DNA of 64,000 nt, taken from Paenibacillus mucilaginosus 3016 (GTDB taxonomy: Bacteria; Bacillota; Bacilli; Paenibacillales; NBRC-103111). Shown here piece by piece: positions 51,236 to 59,711 of the stretch. Below the pieces are notes generated by a model. That model was not told the DNA's origin. It did no database searches and saw only the letters and a program-made list of their open reading frames with translations. Position 1 is the stretch's first letter. The number at the start of each line of letters is the position of its first letter. The DNA lies in contig NC_016935.1 in NCBI RefSeq assembly GCF_000250655.1, forward strand, positions 113,501-177,500. The letters are read 5' to 3'. A program made the position numbers and the translations under genes.

Positions 51236-52630
51236 GTGAACAAGTGGATCCGCGGAACGAACGCGACCGTGCTGTCGCTGGCGGTGATCGGCATCTTCAT
51301 CGTGCTGACGATTTTTCTGAACTCGGTGAAGAACCTCCAGGTCGACTTTACGAAGGATAACAAATTTACGCTGGCCGATCAGACGCTCCAGACGCTGAAG
51401 GCGCTGGACCAGGACGTGCGCATTATTGCGTTCACGAGCGACCAGACCGAGCCGATCATCTCGCGGCAGGTATCGGATCTCGTGCAGGAATACAAGCGGC
51501 AGAACGGCAAAATCACCTTCGACGAGTACGATCTCGTCAAGAATCCGGCTGTCGCGAAGAATTACGAGGTGGACCCGGCCGGCACGCTGGTCGTGGAGAG
51601 CGGCACCCAGAAGAAAACGCTCTACTATTACGACATGTTCATTCCGGGGCAGCAGCAGGGCGAGGTGTACAAGTTCAGCGGGGAAGAGAAGCTGACGCAG
51701 GCCCTGGCGAACCTGAACTCCAAGGAGAAGCGTAAGGTATACTTCCTCTCAGGCCACAATGAGATGCCTCTCAGCCAAATGAATCTGTGGCGCAGCGGGC
51801 TCGAGGGCGAGAACTATGAAGTGAACGAGCTTAACCTGCTGCGGGAAGGCAAAATCCCGGATGATGCCGAAGTGCTCTTCATCATCGGTCCGGAGAACGA
51901 TCTCTCCGACAAGGAAGCGGAGCTTGTGAAGACCTACCTGAGCGGCAAGGGCAAGCTGTATCTGGCGCTCGGCTTCAATAAGGACATGGCGTCCGGCTGG
52001 AAAAGCCTCGACTCGATCATGGCCCAATACGGGATCAAGGATCAGCATGCGGTGGCCATCGAGCCGAAGCAGAGCATGCTGTACGATCCGCTGACGATCA
52101 TTCCGGAATACGGCAGCCATGAGATTACGAGCAAGCTTCAGCAGTACAATCTGCTGACGATGATGACGCTGGCGGTCAGCCTGGGCTCCGATCAGCCGGT
52201 GGCCGACTTCCCGGCCACGCCGATCCTGAAGACGACGGACAAGGCGTACGGCGAGACGGATCTGCAGACCTTGGCGAACTCCAGCCGCAGCGCCAATGAC
52301 GCCAATGACGTGAAGGGGCCGCTGAACCTGGGCTATGTCGTCGAGGACAAGGACAAGAAGCCGAAGGCGGTGGTGCTCGGCGGATCGACATTCTTCCAGG
52401 ACAGCATTATCCAGCAGCAGGGCAACCGGGACTTCGCCCTGAACAGCGTCGGCTGGCTGCAGGAGCAGAAGGATCAGGTGACGATCCGGCCGCGGGAAGG
52501 CGACGCGCCGCAGACGGCCGCACTGACCCAGAGCCAGGGCAGCACGATTTTCTATGGCACGGTGCTTCTGTACCCGCTGTTCTTCCTCATCATCGGCGGA
52601 TTGATCTGGTGGAGGAGGAGACTGGGATGA
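51236..52630 (+). CDS. GldG-family ABC-type transporter auxiliary protein
   Basis: A 464-residue protein with one N-terminal and one C-terminal membrane helix (VIGIFIVLTIFLNSV; GTVLLYPLFFLIIGGLIWWRR) and an extracytoplasmic domain between. That domain resembles the GldG/ABC_transp_aux fold, including TKDNKFTLADQT, VYFLSGHNEMPL and KGKLYLAL. GldG-like proteins pair with GldF permeases. Start is GTG 51236 after GGGGGAAGAGG. The stop overlaps the next start as ATGA. Confidence 0.88.
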   Translation: MNKWIRGTNATVLSLAVIGIFIVLTIFLNSVKNLQVDFTKDNKFTLADQTLQTLKALDQDVRIIAFTSDQTEPIISRQVSDLVQEYKRQNGKITFDEYDLVKNPAVAKNYEVDPAGTLVVESGTQKKTLYYYDMFIPGQQQGEVYKFSGEEKLTQALANLNSKEKRKVYFLSGHNEMPLSQMNLWRSGLEGENYEVNELNLLREGKIPDDAEVLFIIGPENDLSDKEAELVKTYLSGKGKLYLALGFNKDMASGWKSLDSIMAQYGIKDQHAVAIEPKQSMLYDPLTIIPEYGSHEITSKLQQYNLLTMMTLAVSLGSDQPVADFPATPILKTTDKAYGETDLQTLANSSRSANDANDVKGPLNLGYVVEDKDKKPKAVVLGGSTFFQDSIIQQQGNRDFALNSVGWLQEQKDQVTIRPREGDAPQTAALTQSQGSTIFYGTVLLYPLFFLIIGGLIWWRRRLG

Positions 52631-53625
52631 AGCGGCTGATACCGACCCTCGTTCTTGTCCTTCTCTGCATCGGCGGATTCTGGTACGCCTCCAGCAAGGA
52701 TTTCTTCAAGGAAAAGCCGCCGGAGACCCCGGCGCTCGTGACGGTGAGCAAGCAGGATGTGACGGGATATACGATCAAGAACGGCGACACGGTCGTCGAG
52801 ATGGCACAGAAGGACGGCAAGTGGACGATGACGAAGCCGTCTGCACTGCCTCTGAATGACTACGAGCCGGGGGCTTGGGTGGACAGCTTCACGAATGCGA
52901 AGAAGGAGAAAACGGTGGATGCCAATCCGTCGGATCTGGCGCAGTTCGGGCTGGCCCAGCCGAACCAGGAGTTCACGGTGACGCTGAAGGACGGCACGAA
53001 GCATACGCTGTCCGTAGGCGATCCGGTGGCCGTGCAGGGCTTCTACTACGCCAAGTTCGGCTCATCGCCGGAGGTATTCCAGCTTGCGGAGATGCATGTC
53101 ACGTCGCTGGCCAAGCAGCCGCTCGACTTCATGGAGAAGAGTCCGGTGAAGCTGAACTATGAAGCGGTCCGTTCCATCGCGGTAGACTATAAGGGCGGGA
53201 AGTGGACCCTGACCAAGGCCGAGACGGACAAAAAGTCGTACGAAGCGAATTGGAAGCTCGGCGATCAGGAAGTGAAGGGGGCCGACGCCTCGGCTTACCT
53301 GGACAAGGTGTCCTTCCTGACGACCGACCAGCCGGCCAAGGCTTCCGCCGAGGTGAAAGGGCTGGACCAGCCGGATCTGCGGCTGGAGGTCAAGGAAGCC
53401 GATGCCGAAGGCAAGGAAACGGCTGCCCTTTATACCGGCAAGCTGGACGGTGCGAATGTATGGATCGCGAAGCAGGGCGACGCGTGGGCCTTCTCCGTGC
53501 CGGCCGCAAGCGTCCAGGAGCTGGCCGACCTGCCGAAGACGAAGGCGGCCGAAGGAGCGGCGGCGGGAGACGCTGCCGCCCCGGCCCCTGCGGCACCGCA
53601 AGACGCGGCCAAGGAGCAGAAGTAG
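52627..53625 (+). CDS. DUF4340 protein associated with Gld-type exporter
   Basis: A 332-residue membrane-anchored protein (N-terminal anchor LIPTLVLVLLCIGGFWYA) with repeated beta units typical of DUF4340 (KDGKWTMTKPSALPL; ADPSDLAQFGL-like segment PSDLAQFGLAQP). A low-complexity Ala/Pro tail ends it. DUF4340 proteins regularly accompany GldA/F/G-type operons. ATG 52627 overlaps the GldG stop (ATGA) and has GGAGGAGGAG upstream. It completes a four-gene operon. Confidence 0.87.
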   Translation: MKRLIPTLVLVLLCIGGFWYASSKDFFKEKPPETPALVTVSKQDVTGYTIKNGDTVVEMAQKDGKWTMTKPSALPLNDYEPGAWVDSFTNAKKEKTVDANPSDLAQFGLAQPNQEFTVTLKDGTKHTLSVGDPVAVQGFYYAKFGSSPEVFQLAEMHVTSLAKQPLDFMEKSPVKLNYEAVRSIAVDYKGGKWTLTKAETDKKSYEANWKLGDQEVKGADASAYLDKVSFLTTDQPAKASAEVKGLDQPDLRLEVKEADAEGKETAALYTGKLDGANVWIAKQGDAWAFSVPAASVQELADLPKTKAAEGAAAGDAAAPAPAAPQDAAKEQK

Positions 53626-53645
53626 CGCCTAAGGCCAAGAGCTTT

Positions 53646-53698
53646 CATAAAGGCTTGCCTGAAGGGAGGAATCCCGGAAGGCGGCCTCTTTTTTTGGC
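53646..53698 (+). terminator. Terminator-like hairpin after exporter operon
   Basis: AGGCTTGCCT-type and CCGGAAGGCGGCCT sequences can pair imperfectly before CTTTTTTT. The rest of the 307-base gap to the next gene holds GC-rich inverted repeats and a TATAAT at 53897-53902, probably the -10 of the PIG-L gene, with only a weak -35. Confidence 0.6.
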
Positions 53699-53932
53699 AG
53701 ATAAGGATATCCTAAGGGCCGCATGGTCTTGGGGCTGCCCCGGGCCGTCTTCTTAAGAAGGCGCGGCCGGTCCCATGGCCGGATGAAGACTGTGTTCCCC
53801 GATGGGCCCGCTGGGCTGGGTCCGCAAGGGCCTCTCAAGGTCTCTCCAGGGATTCACCTGTCAGGACGGCGTCGTTAAATATACCGCCTGTTGGGGTATA
53901 ATGGCTGTAGAAGGAAAGGAGAGGTACCTACC

Positions 53933-54634
53933 ATGAAGGAGGCCGTGATTGGATTCGTATTGGCCCACCCGGATGACGAAACCTTCGGCAGCGCCGTCTT
54001 GGCGCGGGAACTGGCCGATGCGGGCCACCGGGTGGTTCTGCTGTCGGCTACCAAAGGGGATGCGGGACAGAGCGGGCCGCTCGGCCCCATGAGCCGTGGA
54101 GAGCTCGCCGAGGTGCGGGTGAAGGAGCTTGCGGAAGCGGCGGAGATTCTCGGGATCCGGGAAGTGGAGCATCTGGGTTACCCGGACGGGAAGCTGGGGG
54201 ACGTGCCTGCAGAGGAGCTGTCCGCCAGGATCACGGATTTTCTGAACCGGCACGGGGTGGAGATCGTCGTAACGTTCCCCGAGGACGGCGGCAACCGGCA
54301 CCCGGATCATATCGCGATCTCCCGAGGAGCGCGCGATGCGGTGTTCGGCGGGGGCAGCACGTCCGTGCGCAAGCTGTATTACTTCCTCTTCGGTCCGGCG
54401 GCTGAGGGGCGGCGCATTACGTTCCGGCTCGACTCCAGGGCCGGGTGGGACGTGAAGCGGAGGGCGCTGCTTGCCCACCGGTCGCAGCGGACCGTCATCG
54501 AGAAATATTTCGGTGATCTGGAGACGACATTCCCCGAAGAGTTGAAATACGAGTCCTTTGCCCTGGCATGGACGAAGGAAGGGGATCCGGCGCGGGAGGA
54601 AGCGTCCCTGGCCGATTTCCTTGCAGGGGGATAA
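53933..54634 (+). CDS. PIG-L/LmbE family deacetylase
   Basis: A 233-residue zinc hydrolase. The metal motif AHPDDE is at residues 11-16 and the second metal histidine is in RHPDHIAIS. Family members remove acetyl groups from N-acetyl-sugars; in Firmicutes BshB deacetylates GlcNAc-malate for bacillithiol. The substrate here is not determined, and no bshA/bshC lies nearby. ATG 53933 follows AAAGGAGAGG. Confidence 0.85.
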   Translation: MKEAVIGFVLAHPDDETFGSAVLARELADAGHRVVLLSATKGDAGQSGPLGPMSRGELAEVRVKELAEAAEILGIREVEHLGYPDGKLGDVPAEELSARITDFLNRHGVEIVVTFPEDGGNRHPDHIAISRGARDAVFGGGSTSVRKLYYFLFGPAAEGRRITFRLDSRAGWDVKRRALLAHRSQRTVIEKYFGDLETTFPEELKYESFALAWTKEGDPAREEASLADFLAGG

Positions 54635-54654
54635 CCAGCAGAAGTGTGCCAAAA

Positions 54655-54703
54655 GAGCTCTTGCATCCGGGCGGATCCGAACCGGGCAGGGGCTTTTTTT
54701 GTA
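54655..54703 (+). terminator. Terminator-like hairpin
   Basis: GCTCTTGCATCCGGGC and CCGGGCAGGGGC form an imperfect stem followed by TTTTTTTG. Confidence 0.6.
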
Positions 54704-54801
54704 CTTTGTATGTAAAACAGGAAGAAAAAGGGTTGACCCTTCCTGCCCGCCGGGAGATGATGGAGACAGGACATTCGAGGGAAAGGGATGGCGGGACAGA
54801 T

Positions 54802-55422
54802 ATGAAGAAAACCGTGATATTCGATTTTGACGGGACCCTGGTGGCCTCACGCGACCTGGCGGTCCGCCTGTTCAACGAGCTGTCGGGCACCTACGGCTAC
54901 CGCAGGATTCAGGAAGAGGAGATCCCCGCCTTGGCGGCTCTGTCGGTTCCCGACCGGCTTCGTGCCATCGGATGCCCGATGTACAAGCTGCCTTCCCTGC
55001 TCTTCGAGATCAAGCGGCGTTACAAGCAGGCCGTGACGGAGCTGGAGCCGGTGGACGGCATGCCCGAAGTGATGAGGGAGCTCCGCAGCCGGGGCATCCG
55101 CACCGGCATCCTCTCCTCGAACCGGCCGGACAATATCCGTGCGTTTCTGGGCCGGGGCGGGTGGGACGAGCCGGATTTCCTCTTCACGGCTACGAACCTC
55201 TTCGGCAAAGACCGGGCGATTCGCAGCCTGCTGCGGGCGGAGCGGCTGCAGCCGGAGGAGGCGCTCTATGTCGGCGATGAGCTTCGGGACATCGAAGCCT
55301 GCCGCCGGGTGAGCCTCCCCGTTGCAGCGGTTACCTGGGGCTACGACGCCGAAGATCTGCTTCGCGGGGCAGCGCCCGACCATGTGCTGGGCCGGCCGCG
55401 GGAGCTGTTGGAGCTGGTCTGA
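54802..55422 (+). CDS. HAD superfamily hydrolase
   Basis: A 206-residue phosphatase-like protein. The nucleophile motif FDFDGTLV (Asp8/Asp10), motif II ILSSNRP and motif IV YVGDELRDIEA are present. The alpha-helical cap places it near phosphoglycolate phosphatases. The substrate is unknown. ATG 54802 is used; longer in-frame sequence upstream overlaps the terminator and has no ribosome site. Confidence 0.87.
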   Translation: MKKTVIFDFDGTLVASRDLAVRLFNELSGTYGYRRIQEEEIPALAALSVPDRLRAIGCPMYKLPSLLFEIKRRYKQAVTELEPVDGMPEVMRELRSRGIRTGILSSNRPDNIRAFLGRGGWDEPDFLFTATNLFGKDRAIRSLLRAERLQPEEALYVGDELRDIEACRRVSLPVAAVTWGYDAEDLLRGAAPDHVLGRPRELLELV

Positions 55423-55477
55423 GAGGCTCGGTGCCCCGCCGGAAGGGCGCTTAGCAGGGCGCCGGGGGAGGGGCGGC

Positions 55478-55813
55478 TTACGGCAGTTCCTCGTATGCCC
55501 GGATGGCGTGCGTGCTGTGGGCGAGGGCCGCTCCCGCCTTCACTGCTCCGGCTACCACGGCCGCTTCCATCACTTCCTCCACGGTACCGCCAAGCGCCTT
55601 GAACTTGCTTACATGCACATCGATGCAGTAAGGGCAGCCGGTGATATGGGCGGCGGCTATCGCGATCAATTCTTTGGTGCGCGAGGGGACAGCCCCTTCG
55701 GCGAAAGCCTCCTTCTCGAACCGGAAGTAGGCGCCGGCCGCGGCGGGAACAAGTTTCTGAACGTCGGGAATCCGCTTCAGATTGGAACGGCGGTACATTA
55801 CGTCATCTGTCAT
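55478..55813 (-). CDS. Carboxymuconolactone decarboxylase/AhpD-like protein
   Basis: A 111-residue all-helical protein with the AhpD-type redox motif CPYCIDVHV. Such proteins are small peroxidase-like or thiol-disulfide enzymes. AAGGAGG precedes the ATG at 55813. A three-unit palindromic array lies immediately upstream, and the MarR-family gene ahead of it on the same strand is the natural candidate repressor. Expression may respond to oxidative or electrophile stress (inference). Confidence 0.87.
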   Translation of the reverse strand: MTDDVMYRRSNLKRIPDVQKLVPAAAGAYFRFEKEAFAEGAVPSRTKELIAIAAAHITGCPYCIDVHVSKFKALGGTVEEVMEAAVVAGAVKAGAALAHSTHAIRAYEELP

Positions 55814-55835
55814 GTGGCGCTAGCCTCCTTGAATT

Positions 55836-55884
55836 TAGTTAGATATCTAATAGTTAGATATCTAATAGTTAGATAACTAACTAA
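55836..55884 (-). promoter_or_regulatory. Three-unit palindromic operator array
   Basis: TTAGATATCTAA occurs at 55839-55850 and 55854-55865, and TTAGATAACTAA at 55869-55880. The copies are exactly 15 bases apart, with TAG between the first and second and between the second and third. Each is an inverted repeat (TTAG-N4-CTAA). The array lies between the MarR gene and the AhpD-like gene, just upstream of the latter, as expected for MarR-dimer sites. Confidence 0.75.
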
Positions 55885-56082
55885 ATCATAGGCCGCCGGG
55901 GTGCGTTTGTCAATATGTCCCAGACATACAGCCGGAAGGACACCTGCCTGATCCCTGGCGTTTGCTGGAAAGGGGATGGGTTCAGAGCTTTTGCAGGCAT
56001 TTTGAAACTGGCCCGCTCCTTCGGACATGGGGGAGGAGCGGTGCCCTCCATTGTAAACATGGATGTCCGCAGGACAGGTCAA

Positions 56083-56508
56083 CTATTTCAGGTTGTCGCT
56101 CATCTGCTTCATCTGTCCGAGAAGCTGCTCTTTCTCGGCGGCGGTCAGATGCTCCGTCAGCCGGCGTTCGCCTTCAGCTGTAATGCGCAGGCAGGCTTCC
56201 TGCAGCTCTCTGGAAGCATCGGTCGGATAGACGCGGTTGACCCGGGTGTCCCGCTCATCGGCCTGACGCCGGATCAGCCCTTTGGCTTCCAGGCCTTTCA
56301 TGAGATGGGACAGGGAGGCGGCCCGGATTCCCAATCCCTCCTGGAGGTCTTTTTGGGTCAGTCCCTCTTTCTCCCACAGCAGGAGCAGTACCCCGAGCTG
56401 GGCATTGGTGATGCCGAAGGGAGCGAGCTGTTCATCGAGATAATTGCAGATGTGGCGGTACGTGATCTTCAGCCAATACCCGAGCAGGTTGTTCATCGAA
56501 GGCTCCAT
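56083..56508 (-). CDS. MarR family transcriptional regulator
   Basis: A 141-residue winged-helix regulator. The recognition region (LTQKDLQEGLGIRAASLSHL) and wing (QADERDTRVNRVYPT) are clear. There is no cysteine at the N-terminus as in OhrR, so sensing by a single N-terminal cysteine is unlikely. AAAGGAG lies eight bases before ATG 56508. It is upstream of and in line with the AhpD-like gene, separated by the palindromic array it probably binds. Confidence 0.88.
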   Translation of the reverse strand: MEPSMNNLLGYWLKITYRHICNYLDEQLAPFGITNAQLGVLLLLWEKEGLTQKDLQEGLGIRAASLSHLMKGLEAKGLIRRQADERDTRVNRVYPTDASRELQEACLRITAEGERRLTEHLTAAEKEQLLGQMKQMSDNLK

Positions 56509-56713
56509 GGGGACAGCTCCTTTCCTCTATCACTATACCAGATCCCATGGGGGACGGCACGGGAGGAGAGCTTGCTCGGCCGGGCTCTGCACCTTTTGCT
56601 TGGCGTCAGCGATCCATTCCGAATTCATTGTGAAAAAAAGTTTTCCATCACCCACATAATTTTCCATATCCGTGGGCAATCTACCCTTGTCGATCAGGAA
56701 AGGAGGACCTTCC

Positions 56714-56956
56714 ATGTATAACCAACAACAGCAGCAGCAGACGCTAAGCGGCAATACGGTCACGGCCAAGGAACTCGCCTACATCTCCGACTCGCTCTCG
56801 AACGAAGAACTTCTCGCCAAGCTGGCCGTTCAGGGTGTGATGGAGAGCCAGACGCCGCAGCTGAAGCAAAAACTGGCGCAGATTGCCCAGGAGCGCCTGC
56901 AGAATACGGATCTGCTGCTCCGCACCCTGCAGCAGCATACACAGATGACCCATTAA
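56714..56956 (+). CDS. CotF-like spore coat protein, short
   Basis: An 80-residue protein: a Gln-rich start (MYNQQQQQQ) followed by a helical segment (TAKELAYISDSLSNEELLAK, then QKLAQIAQERLQNTDLLL). It resembles half of the Coat_F ferritin-like helical domain. GGAAAGGAGG precedes the ATG. It is paired with the next gene, 24 bases downstream, so the two likely encode spore surface components that interact. No clear sporulation promoter is called. Confidence 0.65.
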   Translation: MYNQQQQQQTLSGNTVTAKELAYISDSLSNEELLAKLAVQGVMESQTPQLKQKLAQIAQERLQNTDLLLRTLQQHTQMTH

Positions 56957-56980
56957 GCATACATAGGAGGTGCCCAGGCC

Positions 56981-58024
56981 ATGTACCAAACGAATTATAA
57001 CGCCCCGCAGGGACAGCAGGCTTCCGAGCAGCGCCACCTACATCTCGACGAGCAGGACGTGGCGAAGCTGGTCCTGTCCGAGCTCAAGCGCACGGCCCGC
57101 GAATATACGACGGCGGCCCTCGAAGCCACGCATCCGGCGATCCGCCAGACGTTCATGTCGCTGACGCAGAAGACGCTTCAGGATCAGGCGGAGCTGTTTA
57201 CCGTGCTGTCTCAGATTAACGGATACGGTAATATCCGCATGGCGTCCCAGCAGGATGTGCAGCAGGAGCTTCAGAACCAGTTCCGCAGAGCCGAACAGCT
57301 GCAGAGCACGGTTCAGGGAGCCGTTCAGAATGCATACTCGAGCAGTGCGGGCCTGTATCAACAGCAGAGCCAGCAGCAGGCCCAGATGCAGTCGTACCAG
57401 CAGCAGAATCAGGCGTTCCAACAACAGCAGCAGCCGTCCCCGCAGGCATACCAGACAAGTTATAATGTGGGCGGCGCCAATATTATAGCTCCTTCGTCCC
57501 AAGGCGGACAGAGCTCGTATGGAACGGGCTCGCAGGGTTCGTCCTACAGCCAGCCGTCCTCTCCGGCCCAGAGTCCGAGTCCGGGACAAGGCTACAGCTC
57601 CTCGTACAACCAGCCGCTGCTTCAGGGACAGAGCTATGCTTCGAGCTACAGCCCAAGCTTCGGCTCGGCTCAGCAGGAGAACGAATACAGCCTGAAATCC
57701 TCTGTAGCCGGCACGGACGCCGGAGAATATTACACCGCCAAGCATGCCGTGCAGGAGTACAACAGCGGCCGGTATGGCAGCAGTGCTTCCGAATCCTACG
57801 GCAGCAGCTCCCAAGCCGGGGAAACGGGCTCCAGCCAAGGGTATACGTCTTCGGGTCAGGGCTCTTCGGCTTCCCGCCAGATCGGCGGATACAGCATGAG
57901 CGGCGCTTCCGCTTCCGAATCATCCGGCAGCGCCGGAAAGATGGGTTCCTCCTCGGCAGCGGCGTCCAGACATCAGCAGAGCGGCGGCCAAGGCTCGCAT
58001 CAAGGCACCAAGTACATGATGTGA
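56981..58024 (+). CDS. CotF-like spore coat protein with long Gln/Ser/Tyr-rich tail
   Basis: A 347-residue protein. Residues about 20-110 form a Coat_F-like helical domain (LDEQDVAKLVLSELKRTARE, EATHPAIRQTFMSLTQKT). The remaining 235 residues are low complexity, first Gln-rich (QQQSQQQAQMQSYQQQ), then Ser/Gly/Tyr-rich with repeated SSYxxP and YGSS-type units. Such tails are common in coat and crust proteins that self-assemble or are cross-linked. AGGAGGTG precedes the ATG. Confidence 0.72.
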   Translation: MYQTNYNAPQGQQASEQRHLHLDEQDVAKLVLSELKRTAREYTTAALEATHPAIRQTFMSLTQKTLQDQAELFTVLSQINGYGNIRMASQQDVQQELQNQFRRAEQLQSTVQGAVQNAYSSSAGLYQQQSQQQAQMQSYQQQNQAFQQQQQPSPQAYQTSYNVGGANIIAPSSQGGQSSYGTGSQGSSYSQPSSPAQSPSPGQGYSSSYNQPLLQGQSYASSYSPSFGSAQQENEYSLKSSVAGTDAGEYYTAKHAVQEYNSGRYGSSASESYGSSSQAGETGSSQGYTSSGQGSSASRQIGGYSMSGASASESSGSAGKMGSSSAAASRHQQSGGQGSHQGTKYMM

Positions 58025-58155
58025 TGTAACAGGCCCTGGAGGTGCACCTGCTTTTCGACAAAGCGGGATGCACCTGCATGTCCTCGGGACTGCACCGGCA
58101 AGCAGGCGCACACGGATCGTCTGCGGCTGCTTGCCGTACCAGGAGACCGCTTTTT

Positions 58156-58196
58156 ACCCCGGACGGCAGCTTCTGCGTTCCGGGGTTTTGCTTTTG
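58156..58196 (+). terminator. Intrinsic terminator after coat genes
   Basis: ACCCCGGA (58156-58163) and TCCGGGGT (58179-58186) form a perfect stem followed by TTTGCTTTTG. Another hairpin, GGTGCACCTGC/GCACCTGCA, lies nearer the gene end. Confidence 0.8.
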
Positions 58197-58222
58197 ATTA
58201 TCTGCCTTACCGGACTACAGGA

Positions 58223-58540
58223 TCACCGTTTACCCCTCACATGCTGGGATTTCCGCACGCGGGGGAGGGCGGTAGGGGGCTGTTTGCGGATCCACCGGAG
58301 GAATCCGGCCACGGTCTCGTTTGCGCGCAGAGACTCCAGCGTATTCAGGCCGGCGGCCAGCTCTTCATTGGTGAAGAGGGCGTGAATCTGTTTGTGGCAG
58401 GGGATGCAGAGGTCGGCCGTACCGAGAAACGTGCCTCCCCTTTCCTTGGGGGTGAGATGGTGCTCCGTTGTTTCGACGTCTTCCCGGAGGCAGAGCTCGC
58501 AGCGGCCAAGCGTCGGTTTCGGGTTCTTCTTTTTACTCAT
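58223..58540 (-). CDS. HNH endonuclease-like protein
   Basis: A 105-residue protein with a zinc-binding HNH fold. CELC and CIPCH supply cysteine ligands; EHHLTPKERGG holds the HH catalytic position, and CHKQIHALFTN is the C-terminal part. Relatives include stand-alone nucleases of restriction or phage origin, but many chromosomal copies have unknown roles. GAGGG lies six bases before ATG 58540. It sits alone, convergent with the coat genes. Confidence 0.8.
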   Translation of the reverse strand: MSKKKNPKPTLGRCELCLREDVETTEHHLTPKERGGTFLGTADLCIPCHKQIHALFTNEELAAGLNTLESLRANETVAGFLRWIRKQPPTALPRVRKSQHVRGKR

Positions 58541-58731
58541 GGAATTCCCTCCTGATCGCAGGTCAGCCGGCAATCGAATCTATAAGTAATTTACCTCAGC
58601 GGGACGATCTCTATCGGGAGGCAGCGGTTTTCTTCCGAAGAAGCGGGGGAGGCGCCGCTGAGCCTAAGGAATAGTTTTTCGGATTCTACCCATAATACGA
58701 GAAAACCGCCAAACGCAGGAGGGGTACTCCG

Positions 58732-59331
58732 ATGAAACGATTGCTGATGCTGGGCATGCTGGCCGCCCTGGTGGCCGGCTGCCAGACGACCGGAGACGGC
58801 AGCAACGACGCCAATATGAAGACCTTGCAGAAGACCGTAGGCCGGGAGCGCCTGCTTCAGACCTTCTCTCAGGTGACGCCGCCGCCTACGGGCAAGGAGG
58901 TCCTGTCGGGAACGGACGAGCAGGTCATTACATGGATCCGCCAGGTGGATGATTGGACGCACAAAGTACTGTCCTCGCCGGTCACCGGGGAGATGGACGA
59001 ATATGCGATGCGGGAGATGCGCAAGCATTTGACCCAGGTTTACACGCCGCAGATGTCGCAGCAGCTCATCGATTATTTTTACCGGCACGACCCGACGGTA
59101 GGCACGTACCAGGCCAACAGCACCAAAGCCATGCTGGAACTGCGCAGCGAATGGGACCGGTATGAGCTGCGCAAGGAGCAGCCGGCAAAGAACCAGTACA
59201 AGCTCACCTTAACCGGCAGACGGCGCGGAGACGGAGCGGAATCGGTGATGAACCACTCGTCCGCCTACCAAATTCAGGGCGATCGTCTGGTCATCACCGA
59301 CTTCCGGACGGAGTCCGGCAGCCCCCGTTGA
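58732..59331 (+). CDS. Putative lipoprotein
   Basis: A 199-residue exported protein. The lipobox LVAGC gives a lipid-modified cysteine at about residue 17. The mature protein contains a helical region (DEQVITWIRQVDDWTHKVL) and a basic C-terminal part ending TDFRTESGSPR. I do not recognise a domain. GGAGGGG precedes the ATG and a terminator follows. Confidence 0.7.
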   Translation: MKRLLMLGMLAALVAGCQTTGDGSNDANMKTLQKTVGRERLLQTFSQVTPPPTGKEVLSGTDEQVITWIRQVDDWTHKVLSSPVTGEMDEYAMREMRKHLTQVYTPQMSQQLIDYFYRHDPTVGTYQANSTKAMLELRSEWDRYELRKEQPAKNQYKLTLTGRRRGDGAESVMNHSSAYQIQGDRLVITDFRTESGSPR

Positions 59332-59711
59332 ACGCGGACGGCCGAAGACGGTTCATCATAGAGGCAGTGAGGGCAGGAAAGACGCGCCCCGCTGCCTTTT
59401 TTGATATGACGTGCATCCTTCAAAATCGACGAACATACATTCTTCCTTTATGATATAATAGGCGGGGGGCGGCAGGGTACTCCGGGGAAAGTTGTCTTTC
59501 ATTGACACACCCCTTCCCGTAGACTAGACTAGTCCCTAGAACGATGTTTTTTTACAGCTGATGATCTCTACCATGACACTTATACGGATTTCCTGGTCCC
59601 GGCCCCATGGCACACCCGCATACTTTGATCGGTTCGCGGCGAGAGGGACTTTTTTGGCTTGAAGGAAGGCGGAAGGCCTCTCCTTCGGGTGGACAGACAG
59701 GAGGATTTTCT
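59332..59711 (+). other. Intergenic region upstream of pcrB: terminator, promoters, SOS-like site
   Basis: GGCAGTGAGGGC and GCGCCCCGCTGCC (about 59362-59395) form the lipoprotein terminator, followed by TTTTTT. A promoter TTGACA (59502-59507), 17 bases, TAGACT (59525-59530) drives pcrB. Another candidate upstream is TCGACG-17-TATGAT. It overlaps CGAACATACATTCT (59430-59443), which resembles a LexA box in its first half only. No gene is seen. Confidence 0.6.

Noticed and set aside
55810..56082. Minus-strand frame with repeated YLTIRYLTIRYLT
   Set aside because: The repeats are translations of the palindromic operator array, not protein.
58223..58540. Restriction or phage-defence island around the HNH gene
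   Set aside because: No methylase, integrase or defence gene is nearby; it stands alone among housekeeping and spore genes.
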